From an uncultured Vibrio sp. (GTDB lineage Bacteria > Pseudomonadota > Gammaproteobacteria > Enterobacterales > Vibrionaceae): 64,000 nucleotides of DNA. Below, piece after piece: positions 22,453 through 33,125 of this stretch; the first letter of the stretch is position 1, and the number at the start of each line of letters is the position of its first letter. The notes beneath the pieces are model-generated. The model worked only from the letters and a program-made list of their open reading frames with translations. It did not search any database and was not told where the DNA came from. The stretch spans positions 620,001 to 684,000 of the forward strand of contig NZ_OY776223.1 of the NCBI RefSeq assembly GCF_963675395.1, written 5' to 3'. The translations under genes and the position numbers were made by a program.

Positions 22453-22868
22453 TGTCCAATCCTCTGCTTTACCATTTTTACTACTGCTCCCAGTAGCGGT
22501 AGGTTTTCATAAAGCATCTCTCCAAGATCGAAATAGTCTCGGTGATAGACGACTTGACCGTCAGAGAACTTCAAATGAGACGCGCCATTTACCTTAATTG
22601 GTGAACCATTTTGAAGTTTTGGATGCAGTAGTTCCATGGTCCAGGTAATAAAGCCGCTTTCTCCCACCTGTTGATGCTCGTGAATATCAAAGTCGCAGCG
22701 GATAACATTGGTATAGAGTGACTGGAAGTATTGGTAGAGCGCAGTCCTGCCCTCCAATCGATGAGCTGCGTCTTCGAACACCACATCAGGGTGATAGATC
22801 TCTTCCAGCAGATGTAAGTTCTCTTTGGTGAGCTGCTGGTAAACATCGACGACAGACCGTATTTCCAT
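22449..22868 (-). CDS. NTF2-like (SnoaL-type) protein, first gene of the lipid operon
   Basis: A protein of about 139 residues starting at the ATG at 22868, which has AGGAG a few bases upstream; the open frame begins seven codons earlier without a ribosome site. The sequence (YQQLTKENLHLLEEIYHPDVVFEDAAHRLEG) is the typical N-terminal cone of the NTF2/SnoaL fold, which serves small isomerases, hydrolases and binding proteins. It is the promoter-proximal gene of an eight-gene operon. Its specific role is unknown. Confidence 0.8.
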   Translation of the reverse strand: MEIRSVVDVYQQLTKENLHLLEEIYHPDVVFEDAAHRLEGRTALYQYFQSLYTNVIRCDFDIHEHQQVGESGFITWTMELLHPKLQNGSPIKVNGASHLKFSDGQVVYHRDYFDLGEMLYENLPLLGAVVKMVKQRIGQ

Positions 22869-22903
22869 TTCGTTGCTCCTACTACACACCTTAAATCACG
22901 AAT

Positions 22904-22978
22904 GTTGTACAAAAATATTCTACGTACAACATAGACCAATCAATCAAAGTTGTACAAAAAATATTTTGTATAACTTTG
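22904..22978 (-). promoter_or_regulatory. Two TGTACA-type dyads at the lipid-operon promoter
   Basis: Dyad 1: GTTGTAC (22904-22910) and GTACAAC (22924-22930), a perfect 7-bp repeat with a 13-bp spacer. Dyad 2: CAAAGTTGTACA (22945-22956) and TGTATAACTTTG (22967-22978), 11 of 12 paired with a 10-bp spacer. A possible -35 TTGTAC and -10 TATGTT lie 18 bp apart on the minus strand between them. Similar TGTACA-containing sites are bound by LitR/CarH-type MerR light regulators, which commonly control such clusters. No regulator gene is adjacent. Confidence 0.6.
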
Positions 22979-23030
22979 TTTCATTAGACTAAGTACGTGA
23001 TTAAGGAAGGTAGCGATCAGGCAGACGAAA

Positions 23031-23058
23031 AAAAGGCTTGGTAAAAACCAAGCCTTTT
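23031..23058. terminator. htpX terminator
   Basis: AAAAGGCTTGG / CCAAGCCTTTT 11-bp stem with a 6-nt loop, 15 bp after the htpX stop codon (minus strand), with an A/T flank on both sides. Confidence 0.85.
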
Positions 23059-23073
23059 CAGAAAATTATTCGT

Positions 23074-23943
23074 TTAGTACTGTTGATTACGTAATGCGTT
23101 AATACGTTTATCCAGTGGCGGGTGGCTCATTAGTAGCTCTGTCAGAGACTGCTTACCGTTGATACCAAACGCCATCATTGTGCCATCTAACTTCGACTCC
23201 TGGCTCATTTTCAAACGCTCAAGAGCGGCAATCATTTTTTCTTTACCGACCAGATGAGCAGCGCCTGCATCTGCATGGAACTCACGATGACGGCTGTACC
23301 ACATGGTGATGAAGCTTGCCAAGAAGCCAAATACCAGTTCTAACACCATAGAGACACCAAAATACACCATCATGTTTGAACCTTGGCCTTCTTCCTCATC
23401 ATTAGACGCCACAATGTTGGCGATAAAACGAGACAAGAAGATAACGAACGTGTTCACCACGCCCTGCATCAGAGTCATTGTGACCATGTCCCCATTGGCA
23501 ATATGGCTCACCTCATGTGCCAACACAGCTTCAGCTTCATCACGAGTCATGTTATGTAACAGGCCCGTAGAAACCGCGACTAAAGAATCATCACGCTTCG
23601 CACCTGTGGCGAATGCATTGATATCTGGCGAGTCATAAATTGCCACCGTTGGCATGCCGATCCCCGCTTGCTGTGCCTGACGGCCAACAGTCTCTAGTAA
23701 CCAATGCTCTGTTTCGTTGCGTGGACTTTCGATAACCATACCGCCGACTGAGCGCAGCGCCATGCCTTTAGACATCATTAATGATATGAGTGCACCACCA
23801 AAGCCAAAGACCGCAGCCATAACCAACAGACCAGACAGACTGCCCGGCTGCATTCCGGTTGTAGCGTAAACAATATTCAGAACAACACTAAGTACTAGCA
23901 CTACGGCCAGGTTAGTTGCCAGGAATAACATAATTCGCTTCAT
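23074..23943 (-). CDS. htpX: Membrane-bound zinc metalloprotease HtpX
   Basis: An inner-membrane M48 protease that degrades misfolded membrane proteins alongside FtsH. It has 289 residues. Two N-terminal membrane segments (about 5-27 and 37-57) are followed by the zinc motif HEVSH (H143, E144, H147), two further hydrophobic stretches, and the third ligand region SRHREFHAD. It is monocistronic. Envelope-stress control is likely by analogy with E. coli, but no CpxR box was located. Confidence 0.95.
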   Translation of the reverse strand: MKRIMLFLATNLAVVLVLSVVLNIVYATTGMQPGSLSGLLVMAAVFGFGGALISLMMSKGMALRSVGGMVIESPRNETEHWLLETVGRQAQQAGIGMPTVAIYDSPDINAFATGAKRDDSLVAVSTGLLHNMTRDEAEAVLAHEVSHIANGDMVTMTLMQGVVNTFVIFLSRFIANIVASNDEEEGQGSNMMVYFGVSMVLELVFGFLASFITMWYSRHREFHADAGAAHLVGKEKMIAALERLKMSQESKLDGTMMAFGINGKQSLTELLMSHPPLDKRINALRNQQY

Positions 23944-24258
23944 TACTTTTCTCCGAGGAAGCTTATTGTTGTAAAAGCCGATCCCACTTGGTTTCGTGCT
24001 CCGTTGCGTTATAGATATAGTCTATCGATGTTAAAAACAAGGTTAAGCAATAAATTGCAACATTTGTTTTCTCAGCTGAAATAAATCGTAAATTTTTATA
24101 ACCTAAAAACAGTATATTAGACTAGGTTTAGACTTTGGTCTTATTGTCCCATTGAATGAGCGTGCTAAATTCAACACAGATGAACGAAAACCGAGCTTAC
24201 TCGAAACGCTTAGCAAAGCCGAGTGGCTTAAAAATTCCATGTCTTGAGGGAAAAAATC
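23944..24258. other. Divergent intergenic region between htpX and a small gene
   Basis: About 315 bp. It must contain the htpX promoter (minus) and that of the 55-residue gene (plus). A/T-rich stretches occur around 24030-24125. No clear hairpin, operator or additional ORF could be supported. Confidence 0.4.
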
Positions 24259-24426
24259 ATGGTAGAAACGAACGACTATCAAATGGCTATCGATTTACTA
24301 CGTTGTCACCTAGGTATCTCAGAGGACGAGGCAAAACAACAACTTGGTATTTCTACTGACGATCATATGGCTAACCGTATTGCAGAAACTCAACACGCGT
24401 TGATGGGTCTTGGTAACGACAAGTAA
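24259..24426 (+). CDS. 55-residue protein of unknown function
   Basis: Starts at the ATG at 24259 (MVETNDYQMAIDLLRCHLGIS) with GAGGGA upstream. It is acidic, predicted helical, soluble and without signal peptide. It contains the near-repeat LGISEDEAKQQLGIST, resembling short helix-turn segments. A perfect terminator follows 24 bp after the stop, and its own intergenic region precedes it, so it is probably a genuine monocistronic small gene. I do not recognise a family. Confidence 0.65.
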   Translation: MVETNDYQMAIDLLRCHLGISEDEAKQQLGISTDDHMANRIAETQHALMGLGNDK

Positions 24427-24450
24427 TCCCCGTGAAGTAAACGAATAATG

Positions 24451-24475
24451 AAAGGGCTGCATTGTGCAGCCCTTT
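24451..24475. terminator. Bidirectional terminator between the small gene and bioD
   Basis: AAAGGGCTGC / GCAGCCCTTT stem around a short loop. It lies between convergent genes and is symmetric enough to serve both. Confidence 0.85.
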
Positions 24476-24493
24476 CAGTTTTGAATGTAAATA

Positions 24494-25177
24494 TTAACCC
24501 TGAAGCAGAGGGTCAATGTTAATATACTTTCCAAGCTCTTTACGCTTAGCACTTGGAACATATGGAATCTCACCTAGTTTAGGCACACCTATGCGATCTT
24601 CGAGCATTGCGATGATTTCCGCATAGTGTTCAGTCCCCGGATTCACGCGGTTTGCCACCCATCCGACAAGGTTCAAGCCATCAGCTCGAATCGCCTCTGC
24701 GGTTAAAAAAGCATGGCTTAAACAACCCAGTTTAATTCCAACGACCAAAACAACCGGAAGCTGTTCTTGTTTCACCCAAGTGGAAAGATTGTCTGAATCC
24801 GAAACTGGGACACGCCAGCCTCCAGCACCTTCAACCAAGACAATATCTGCTTGCTGTTTGTGCTGAGCTAATTTCTCACTCAAGACTTGGTATTTTATCT
24901 CAACATTTTCATGCTTTGCGGCAATATGCGGTGAGGTTGGAAGCTCCAGTGCATACGGATTTATATCATCGTAAGCCACTTCTAATGTCGCTGCTTTTTG
25001 TAAATGCAACGCATCGGAGTTGCGCCAACCCTGCTCTGTCTTTTCGCTGCCTGCTGCCACTGGCTTATAGCCAATGGTGTTTAACCCTTTTGCCGCTAAC
25101 GCTTGCAGAATAGCTTTCGACGCTACCGTTTTTCCTACATCAGTATCCGTACCAGCAATAAAAAAAGCATCAATCAT
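24494..25177 (-). CDS. bioD: Dethiobiotin synthetase
   Basis: ATP-dependent carboxylation and ring closure of DAPA to dethiobiotin, the penultimate biotin step. The 227-residue protein starts at the ATG at 25177, overlapping the bioC stop by four bases (ATGA). The P-loop variant GTDTDVGKT is at the N-terminus and [11 protein letters not shown] follows later. It is the last gene of the bioBFCD operon. Confidence 0.96.
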   Translation of the reverse strand: MIDAFFIAGTDTDVGKTVASKAILQALAAKGLNTIGYKPVAAGSEKTEQGWRNSDALHLQKAATLEVAYDDINPYALELPTSPHIAAKHENVEIKYQVLSEKLAQHKQQADIVLVEGAGGWRVPVSDSDNLSTWVKQEQLPVVLVVGIKLGCLSHAFLTAEAIRADGLNLVGWVANRVNPGTEHYAEIIAMLEDRIGVPKLGEIPYVPSAKRKELGKYINIDPLLQG

Positions 25178-25980
25178 AGATGTATTACTCCAAAACAAAC
25201 CTGATAACTCGCAGGTAAAAGACCTTTATTGTTTTTGAATTCTTGGTACGCGCGCTCTACGTGCATAAGTTTGCGGCGGCTCGTCAGCGCAGGAGAACGT
25301 CCACTAACGTGGTTTGCTCCTATACCCTTAAGATCCCGCATCACAGAAAACGCAGAGTCGTACCAAACTGTGATGGAGGTCAAGTCTAGATGATGGTCAT
25401 TGCAGTGAGCTTGCGCCAACGCAATTTTTACCTGATTGAGCGTTATAAAGTTATTGACGTGTTGATATGCATCAATTTTTTTCCATGATTCACGTAGTTC
25501 GAAAAGTGAACCATCGACAAGAGTCGAGAAAAAGCCAGCGCCTCCCGGTTTGAGAACTCGGCGTAGTTCACGTAGCGGGTGGCTTAAGTCGCGGCACCAC
25601 TGCAGCGCCAAACTAGAGAAGACATAATCAAAACTAAGACCATCAAAAGGCAAATTCTCTGCGTCAGCCAACACATAGCTTGCTCTTTCATCACCACATC
25701 GTTGCTGCGCTTTATTTAGCATCTCTTGAGAGATGTCAGCGCAAACCACTTCAGCGCCTCGTTGTTGGAGCAATTCAGAGAAGTATCCTGTTCCGCAACC
25801 GAGATCTAAAATGCGCTTTCCTGATAAATCCTCTGGAAGCCTCTTTAATAGTCGATGCCCAACATCCCGTTGAAAGGAGGCATGTGCATCATACGTCTTG
25901 GCGGCTTTACTGAATGAAGTAGCGATAGCACTCTTATCTAGACTTTCAAGAGTCAGATCTCTCTGTTCTGCTTGATTCAT
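25174..25980 (-). CDS. bioC: Malonyl-ACP O-methyltransferase
   Basis: SAM-dependent methylation of malonyl-ACP so that fatty-acid enzymes can build pimeloyl-ACP methyl ester. It has 268 residues with SAM motif [16 protein letters not shown] and post-motif [15 protein letters not shown]. The start codon overlaps the bioF stop (TAATG). No bioH is in the window; the partner esterase must be elsewhere. Confidence 0.95.
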   Translation of the reverse strand: MNQAEQRDLTLESLDKSAIATSFSKAAKTYDAHASFQRDVGHRLLKRLPEDLSGKRILDLGCGTGYFSELLQQRGAEVVCADISQEMLNKAQQRCGDERASYVLADAENLPFDGLSFDYVFSSLALQWCRDLSHPLRELRRVLKPGGAGFFSTLVDGSLFELRESWKKIDAYQHVNNFITLNQVKIALAQAHCNDHHLDLTSITVWYDSAFSVMRDLKGIGANHVSGRSPALTSRRKLMHVERAYQEFKNNKGLLPASYQVCFGVIHL

Positions 25981-27131
25981 TACCGCGCTCCTAGTGCTTG
26001 TTCAAGTGCGTGAGACAATGTTTTGATTTGATCTTTGCTGTGATTAGCCGTCAAGGTGATACGCAGCCGGGACGTCCCTACCGGAACCGTAGGGGGTCGA
26101 ATCGCCGTCACCCAGAAGCCGTTTTTGCGACAAGAGTCTGCCACACCTAACGCCTGTTCCGAGTCGCCGATAACAAAAGGTTTAATCGGTGTCAGCGTTT
26201 CAATAAAGCCGCTCATGCCTTGTAAGCACTCCTGATAGTAAGCACTTAACTCTGCCAACTTCTCTCTCCGCCAACCTTGCTCCTGAACGATGGAAACCGC
26301 ATGGGTTAACGCATACGCTTGTGCGGGAGGCATTGCTGTCGAATAGACGTGATGGCGCGCGAACTGTGTCAGGAAGTCACCTGTCACGCGGTCACACAAA
26401 ATGGCAGCACCGGAAACGCCAAATGCCTTGCCAAATGTGACCACGAGAATATCTGGCTTGATATTGGCCTTTTCACACGAACCACCACCAGTATCGCCTA
26501 ACACACCAATCCCATGAGCATCATCTACTGCCAGCCAGGCATCATTCTCTTGAGTAATTTGGGCAAGCGCAGCGAGAGGCGAGCAATCACCATCCATACT
26601 GAAAACACCTTCTGTCACCACTAAATGATTACATTCGTTGTTGATAAGCGAGTTGAGGTGGTCAAGGTCATTATGCTTAAAGCGCTTCATCTTAGCCGGT
26701 GACAATGCACCCGCTTCCATTAAAGAGGCGTGATTGAGGCGGTCCTGTAGTAGAACGTCTGTCTTTTCCAATAACGTAAACAATAATGCCTGATTAGCAC
26801 TGAAGCCTGAACCAAACAATACGGCTCTTTCAAAACCGAGCCACTCGGTAAGCGCGGCTTCCAAATTACCGTGTGCGGCACTAAACCCTGTCACCATTGG
26901 TGATGCACCGCTTCCGCTACCGTAGACACTTAACCCTTGCTGCCAGGCACGAATCAACGCTTGATCATTGGCCAAGCCGAGATAATCATTGCTCGAGAAA
27001 TTGATATAGCGTTTGCCAGCATATTCCAGAGTCGACTGGTTACCGGCAAACACGAGATTCATTGAACGATTCAGCCCCTGCTCTTTGCGCTGAGCGAGAG
27101 CTAATTCGATACGAGATCTAAACGCTGGCAT
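25980..27131 (-). CDS. bioF: 8-amino-7-oxononanoate synthase
   Basis: PLP-dependent decarboxylative condensation of pimeloyl-ACP with L-alanine. It has about 383 residues from the ATG at 27131 ([20 protein letters not shown]), which overlaps the end of bioB by 14 bases; the upstream extension lacks family similarity. Motifs: [10 protein letters not shown], the cofactor loop [14 protein letters not shown] and the lysine segment [11 protein letters not shown]. Confidence 0.95.
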   Translation of the reverse strand: MPAFRSRIELALAQRKEQGLNRSMNLVFAGNQSTLEYAGKRYINFSSNDYLGLANDQALIRAWQQGLSVYGSGSGASPMVTGFSAAHGNLEAALTEWLGFERAVLFGSGFSANQALLFTLLEKTDVLLQDRLNHASLMEAGALSPAKMKRFKHNDLDHLNSLINNECNHLVVTEGVFSMDGDCSPLAALAQITQENDAWLAVDDAHGIGVLGDTGGGSCEKANIKPDILVVTFGKAFGVSGAAILCDRVTGDFLTQFARHHVYSTAMPPAQAYALTHAVSIVQEQGWRREKLAELSAYYQECLQGMSGFIETLTPIKPFVIGDSEQALGVADSCRKNGFWVTAIRPPTVPVGTSRLRITLTANHSKDQIKTLSHALEQALGAR

Positions 27132-28170
27132 CGTAGAAAAGATCGTCTTTAGTCGGGCGAGCGGCAACACGTTCTACCACACGATCAAGGAGTTCGTTCT
27201 CTTCGATTTCATCTGGCTTTTGCGAGACTTCCTGACTGTTGATACCCAGTTTGTTAAACAACATCATATCTTTGTCTTCAGAAGGGTTAGGTGTTGTCAG
27301 TAGTTTACAACCGTAGAAAACAGAGTTTGCACCAGCCATAAAACACAGCGTTTGCATCTGTTCATTCATGTTCTCACGACCTGCCGACAAACGAACCGCT
27401 GACTGAGGCATCATGATTCGTGCGATTGCGATAAGGCGAATAAAATCAAACGGCTCGACATCGTCTACTTTTTCCAGCGGTGTGCCTTTCACTTTTACCA
27501 GCATGTTGATTGGCACACTCTCTGGGTGAGTTGGCAAGTTCGCCAATTCGACTAGTAAGCCAGCTCGGTCGTTAGCACTTTCGCCCATGCCAATAATACC
27601 GCCAGAACAGATTTTCATCCCTGCATCACGGACGTGAGATAGCGTATCCAGGCGATCCTGATAAGTACGCGTTGTGATGATATTGCCGTAAAACTCAGGT
27701 GACGTATCTAGGTTGTGGTTATAGTAATCCAAACCGGCATCTGCGAGTTGATTCGCTTGCTCTGGCGTCAACATCCCTAGCGTCATACAGGTTTCCAAAC
27801 CCATGTCTTTCACGCCTTTGATCATATCCGTCAGGTGGGGCATGTCGCGCTCTTTCGGGTTTTTCCACGCGGCACCCATACAGAAACGGGTAGAGCCCGC
27901 ATTTTTCGCTTTTTGCGCCGCATCAAGGACACGCTCCACTTCCATCAGACGCTCTTTTTCAATGTCTGTGGTATATCTTGCGCTTTGAGGACAGTACATA
28001 CAGTCTTCTGGGCATGCACCCGTCTTGATTGATAGCAATGTGCTAACTTGAACATAATTGGTTTGCTGGTATTGACGGTGGACAAGCTGTGCTTCGAACA
28101 GAAGATCCATAAATGGTTTTTCCATTAGCTCTTGTACTTCTGCATGCGTCCAGTTATGACGTACTTCCAC
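27118..28170 (-). CDS. bioB: Biotin synthase
   Basis: Radical-SAM enzyme that inserts sulfur into dethiobiotin. It has 350 residues. The cluster-binding CxxxCxxC is C53-C57-C60 in [13 protein letters not shown]. Downstream motifs [12 protein letters not shown] and SAGRENM, with cysteines near the second cluster, are present. It is the first gene of bioBFCD, divergent from bioA across a shared operator. Confidence 0.97.
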   Translation of the reverse strand: MEVRHNWTHAEVQELMEKPFMDLLFEAQLVHRQYQQTNYVQVSTLLSIKTGACPEDCMYCPQSARYTTDIEKERLMEVERVLDAAQKAKNAGSTRFCMGAAWKNPKERDMPHLTDMIKGVKDMGLETCMTLGMLTPEQANQLADAGLDYYNHNLDTSPEFYGNIITTRTYQDRLDTLSHVRDAGMKICSGGIIGMGESANDRAGLLVELANLPTHPESVPINMLVKVKGTPLEKVDDVEPFDFIRLIAIARIMMPQSAVRLSAGRENMNEQMQTLCFMAGANSVFYGCKLLTTPNPSEDKDMMLFNKLGINSQEVSQKPDEIEENELLDRVVERVAARPTKDDLFYDASV

Positions 28171-28196
28171 GTGTATTCCTTAGATTACTTTTTTTG

Positions 28197-28239
28197 TTGT
28201 GTTGACAGTCTACTGAGTCTCGATAAACTGTCAACACAA
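28197..28239. promoter_or_regulatory. Bidirectional bio operator (probable BirA site) with face-to-face promoters
   Basis: A perfect 13-bp inverted repeat TTGTGTTGACAGT / ACTGTCAACACAA with a 17-bp spacer, between bioB and bioA. Each arm contains TTGACA as a -35, with TAGACT (minus) and TAAACT (plus) 16 bp away as -10 candidates, so the two promoters overlap within the palindrome as in E. coli. The arms differ from the usual BirA half-site TTGTAAACC, so the assignment is by position and architecture. Confidence 0.7.
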
Positions 28240-28299
28240 TCGCAAAATCAAAAGTTTACAATCGATTAATTTTTAATCTTAACAATATTGGAATTACAC

Positions 28300-29577
28300 A
28301 TGGATCTTGCCTTCGATCGCCAACATATCTGGCATCCCTACACTTCTACGCTGACTCCTCTGACCTGCTATCCGGTTGTTTCAGCTGATGGGGTCTACAT
28401 TAATCTGGAAGATGGCACCCAATTAGTTGATGGAATGTCGTCTTGGTGGTCAACGATTCATGGCTATAATCATCCCCATCTGAACCAAGCGGCGCATCAG
28501 CAAATTGATCAGGTATCTCATGTCATGTTTGGTGGTATTACACACCAACCCGCGATCAATTTATGTAAGGAGCTTCTCTCCCTGGCACCTGACAATCTCG
28601 AACACGTTTTTCTTGCCGATTCAGGCTCAGTCGCTGTAGAGGTCAGCCTCAAAATGGCGTTGCAATATTGGCATGCAAAAGGCGAACGCAGACCTAAGTT
28701 CCTTACCTTAAAACACGGCTACCATGGTGACACGTTTGCCGCAATGTCGGTTACAGACCCCGACAACTCGATGCACTCGCTATACAAAGGCTTCCTGCCA
28801 GAACACATCTTCGCGGACTCTCCGACATGCGGTTATTGGGATGAATGGAACCCCGACGACTTGGCAGATTTCGCACACAAGATTGAACAGCATCACCAAG
28901 AACTTGCCGCAGTGATTCTCGAGCCAATCGTACAAGGTGCCGGGGGGATGCGTATTTATCATCCTGAGTTCCTTAAAGGTGTCAGAGCACTCTGTGATAA
29001 ATATGAACTTCTATTGATTGCTGATGAGATTGCGACAGGATTTGGACGCACTGGAAAGCTTTTCGCATGTCAGCATGCCGGTATTCAACCTGACATCCTT
29101 TGTGTTGGTAAAGCATTAACTGGTGGCTATATGACGTTATCCGCCACTCTTGCGACCAAACATGTCGCCGATACGGTTTGCGGTGGCGAAGCAGGTTGCT
29201 TTATGCATGGGCCCACTTTCATGGGAAACCCGCTCGCTTGCGCGGTAGCGACCGCGAGTTTAGAGCTTATCGAGCAAGGAGACTGGCAGCAGCAGACTCA
29301 GCAAATTGAAACGCTTTTTTCTGAGTTGTTACCCAAGCTAGAACAATATGATCTGGTGGAAAATACACGTTGGCTTGGTGCGATAGGCGTTGTTGAAACT
29401 CATCGTCCCGTTAACATGGAAACGATTCAAGCACTGTTTGTTGAGCAGGGTGTGTGGATTCGCCCGTTTGGCAAGCTGATTTACATGATGCCGCCGTTTA
29501 TTAGCGAGCCAAAAGATATTGAGAAGTTGGTTAATGCAATTGAAGCCGCGCTTCAAAGTGAAGACTGCTTTATATAA
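28300..29577 (+). CDS. bioA: Adenosylmethionine-8-amino-7-oxononanoate aminotransferase
   Basis: PLP enzyme that uses S-adenosylmethionine as amino donor to form DAPA. The ATG at 28300 (MDLAFDRQHIWHPYTS) is the family start and gives 425 residues. Motifs: DGMSSWWSTIHGY, LADSGSVAVEVSLKMA, DEIATGFGRTG and the lysine in CVGKALTGGY. It is transcribed divergently from bioBFCD and followed by a terminator. Confidence 0.96.
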   Translation: MDLAFDRQHIWHPYTSTLTPLTCYPVVSADGVYINLEDGTQLVDGMSSWWSTIHGYNHPHLNQAAHQQIDQVSHVMFGGITHQPAINLCKELLSLAPDNLEHVFLADSGSVAVEVSLKMALQYWHAKGERRPKFLTLKHGYHGDTFAAMSVTDPDNSMHSLYKGFLPEHIFADSPTCGYWDEWNPDDLADFAHKIEQHHQELAAVILEPIVQGAGGMRIYHPEFLKGVRALCDKYELLLIADEIATGFGRTGKLFACQHAGIQPDILCVGKALTGGYMTLSATLATKHVADTVCGGEAGCFMHGPTFMGNPLACAVATASLELIEQGDWQQQTQQIETLFSELLPKLEQYDLVENTRWLGAIGVVETHRPVNMETIQALFVEQGVWIRPFGKLIYMMPPFISEPKDIEKLVNAIEAALQSEDCFI

Positions 29578-29601
29578 CTCACGTCCAGCAGACAACTATT
29601 A

Positions 29602-29629
29602 AAAAACCCAGCTCGAAAGCTGGGTTTTT
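29602..29629. terminator. bioA/serS terminator
   Basis: AAAAACCCAGCT / AGCTGGGTTTTT 12-bp stem with a CGAA loop, 25 bp after the bioA stop; it is symmetric, so it can also end serS on the minus strand. Confidence 0.88.
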
Positions 29630-29665
29630 GTGTTCTAGTGGCTAATACCATATTTGGTATATATA

Positions 29666-31039
<1,374 letters not shown>

Positions 31040-31066
31040 TTACTGAATAAATGTATCCAAAAATGC

Positions 31067-32416
31067 CTACTTTTCATAGCGCTTTTGTGGGCTATTTGCG
31101 TCTAAAGTAGCCAAGTAATCTAACTTTTCACCGATTTTGGTCTCCAGACCACGATTTGTCGGTTGATAGTACTTACGATCGCCCATTTCTGGTGGCAGGT
31201 ATTGCTCGCCGGCTGCATACGCACCCGGCTCATCATGAGCGTAACGATATTCGGCGCCGTAGCCCATGTCTTTCATCAAACTTGTTGGTGCATTACGCAA
31301 ATGATGGGGTACTTCATATTCAGGCAAGTTGTGCGCGTCAGTGAGTGCTTGTTTCCACGCCACATAAACGGCATTGCTCTTAGGCGCACACGCAAGGTAT
31401 ACGATCGCCTGAGCAATCGCACGTTCGCCTTCTGCAGGGCCAACACGGGTAAAACAGTCCCATGCAGAAAGCGCTACTTGCATGGCACGAGGGTCAGCGT
31501 TGCCAACATCCTCAGAAGCAATCGCGAGTAAACGGCGTGCAATGTACAGAGGATCACATCCGGCAGCGATCATTCTCGCCGCCCAGTAAAGCGCAGCATC
31601 TGGGTTTGAGCCACGAATAGACTTATGCACTGCGGAGATTAAGTCGTACCAAATATCGCCTTTGTTATCAAAGCGAGAGACTTTTTCCCCTGCAACTTCG
31701 GCCAGTAACTTAAGCGTGATCTCTTTCTCACCTTGAGCATTGTCTTCGGCCATATCGTAGAGCAACTCAAGGTAATTAAGCGACATGCGAGCGTCACCGT
31801 TAACCAGTTCTGATAAGCGATCGAGCACGTTATCAGCAAAGTGGACTGGTATCTTACCCAGACCACGCTCTTTATCGTGAATTGCTTGATTGAGCGCCTG
31901 TGCAATCTCGTCTTTATTCAGTGAGGTCAGTTTGTAAACACGCGCCCGAGACAACAATGCGTTGTTGAGTTCGAAAGACGGGTTTTCTGTGGTTGCACCG
32001 ATAAAAGTAACCGTGCCGTCTTCAATATGCGGAAGGAAAGCGTCTTGCTGAGACTTGTTAAACCGGTGCACCTCATCCACGAACAATATCGTGCGGCGAC
32101 CCGTCATTTTATTTTCTCGTGCTTTCTCAATCGCAGCTCGGATTTCTTTCACGCCAGACGTCACTGCAGAAACACGCTCCACCTCTGCATTGGCATAATT
32201 CGCTGCGACTTCCGCTAACGTCGTTTTACCCGTGCCAGGCGGCCCCCACAAAATCATAGAGTGGATGTTGCCAGCTTCCAGCGCTCGACGTAAAGGCTTT
32301 CCCGGACCTAAAATATGCTGCTGTCCGATGTACTGCTCGACCGTTTGCGGCCTCATACGCGCAGCAAGGGGACGAAAATCTTCGTCCCCCGAGAAATCTA
32401 GTGTGTAATTCGTCAC
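31067..32416 (-). CDS. rarA: Replication-associated recombination protein A (AAA+ ATPase)
   Basis: AAA+ clamp-loader-like ATPase acting at stalled replication forks (MgsA/WRNIP1 family). It has 449 residues, with Walker A GPPGTGKT at 58-65, Walker B FVDEVHRF, sensor 1 [14 protein letters not shown] and the C-terminal tetramerisation domain. It starts six bases after the lolA stop, so the two are co-transcribed. Confidence 0.95.
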   Translation of the reverse strand: MTNYTLDFSGDEDFRPLAARMRPQTVEQYIGQQHILGPGKPLRRALEAGNIHSMILWGPPGTGKTTLAEVAANYANAEVERVSAVTSGVKEIRAAIEKARENKMTGRRTILFVDEVHRFNKSQQDAFLPHIEDGTVTFIGATTENPSFELNNALLSRARVYKLTSLNKDEIAQALNQAIHDKERGLGKIPVHFADNVLDRLSELVNGDARMSLNYLELLYDMAEDNAQGEKEITLKLLAEVAGEKVSRFDNKGDIWYDLISAVHKSIRGSNPDAALYWAARMIAAGCDPLYIARRLLAIASEDVGNADPRAMQVALSAWDCFTRVGPAEGERAIAQAIVYLACAPKSNAVYVAWKQALTDAHNLPEYEVPHHLRNAPTSLMKDMGYGAEYRYAHDEPGAYAAGEQYLPPEMGDRKYYQPTNRGLETKIGEKLDYLATLDANSPQKRYEK

Positions 32417-32422
32417 TACCCA

Positions 32423-33049
32423 TTAATTCCTTTGGTCATCCACTTCCACTCCTTTTGGAATCGTGAATGTAAATCGGTTTGCTTTTGGTTTCCCGAGCTT
32501 CACATTACTGAATTTGAACAGGCCTCTTTGACCATCTTGTTCAATCACATTGAAGCCTTTTACGATGCCTTTTGCATCGATATTGATCTGAAAACGACCT
32601 TGCGTTGAATCAACGGCCGTCGGGATCAGTGTGAACTCGTTACCTTTTTGAGATACTTTGTAATTGTCCCAATCACTTGCACGGTTGCGAGTCAAAAGCA
32701 CAAAGGGAGTTTGTTCAGCAGCTTGTTCTTGCCAGTAAATACTCACTTGTTCAATAAATGGGCTGTAGTACCAAAGTGTTTTACCATCAGACACCAACAA
32801 GTTTTCATCTGGGAACGTCGTGCTCCAACGGAACAAGCTAGGGCGAGCGATTTCAACTGTCCCTTCCCCTTCCATCACCGTTTCCCCTTCAGGGCTGATG
32901 ACTTGTTGAGAAAAGTCAGCACTGAAGCCTTCGTTAATTGATAAACGCTTGCTCAACTCTGTTTTGGGGGATGCGGCATACGCAGTTGAGAATAAAGAGA
33001 AGCTTAAAACAAGCGCGGAGATGAATTTCGCTGAAAATCGTTTTTTCAT
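32423..33049 (-). CDS. lolA: Outer-membrane lipoprotein carrier protein
   Basis: Periplasmic chaperone that ferries lipoproteins from the LolCDE exporter to LolB. It has 208 residues with a signal peptide ending near STAYA-AS (about 25). The mature protein is the open beta-barrel fold ([35 protein letters not shown]). It lies between ftsK and rarA in the conserved gammaproteobacterial order. Confidence 0.95.
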   Translation of the reverse strand: MKKRFSAKFISALVLSFSLFSTAYAASPKTELSKRLSINEGFSADFSQQVISPEGETVMEGEGTVEIARPSLFRWSTTFPDENLLVSDGKTLWYYSPFIEQVSIYWQEQAAEQTPFVLLTRNRASDWDNYKVSQKGNEFTLIPTAVDSTQGRFQINIDAKGIVKGFNVIEQDGQRGLFKFSNVKLGKPKANRFTFTIPKGVEVDDQRN

Positions 33050-33084
33050 TCAAATACCTATCACTGGGGTCGAAAGACCGAATA

Positions 33085-33115
33085 TTACTCACCTCATTTG
33101 GACTGAGGTGAGTAA
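33085..33115. other. Perfect 12-bp inverted repeat between ftsK and lolA
   Basis: TTACTCACCTCA / TGAGGTGAGTAA with a 7-nt loop. It has no U tract on the transcribed minus strand, so it may be a weak terminator, a processing site or a 3'-end protecting structure. Confidence 0.5.
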
Positions 33116-33125
33116 GACAAGTTCA

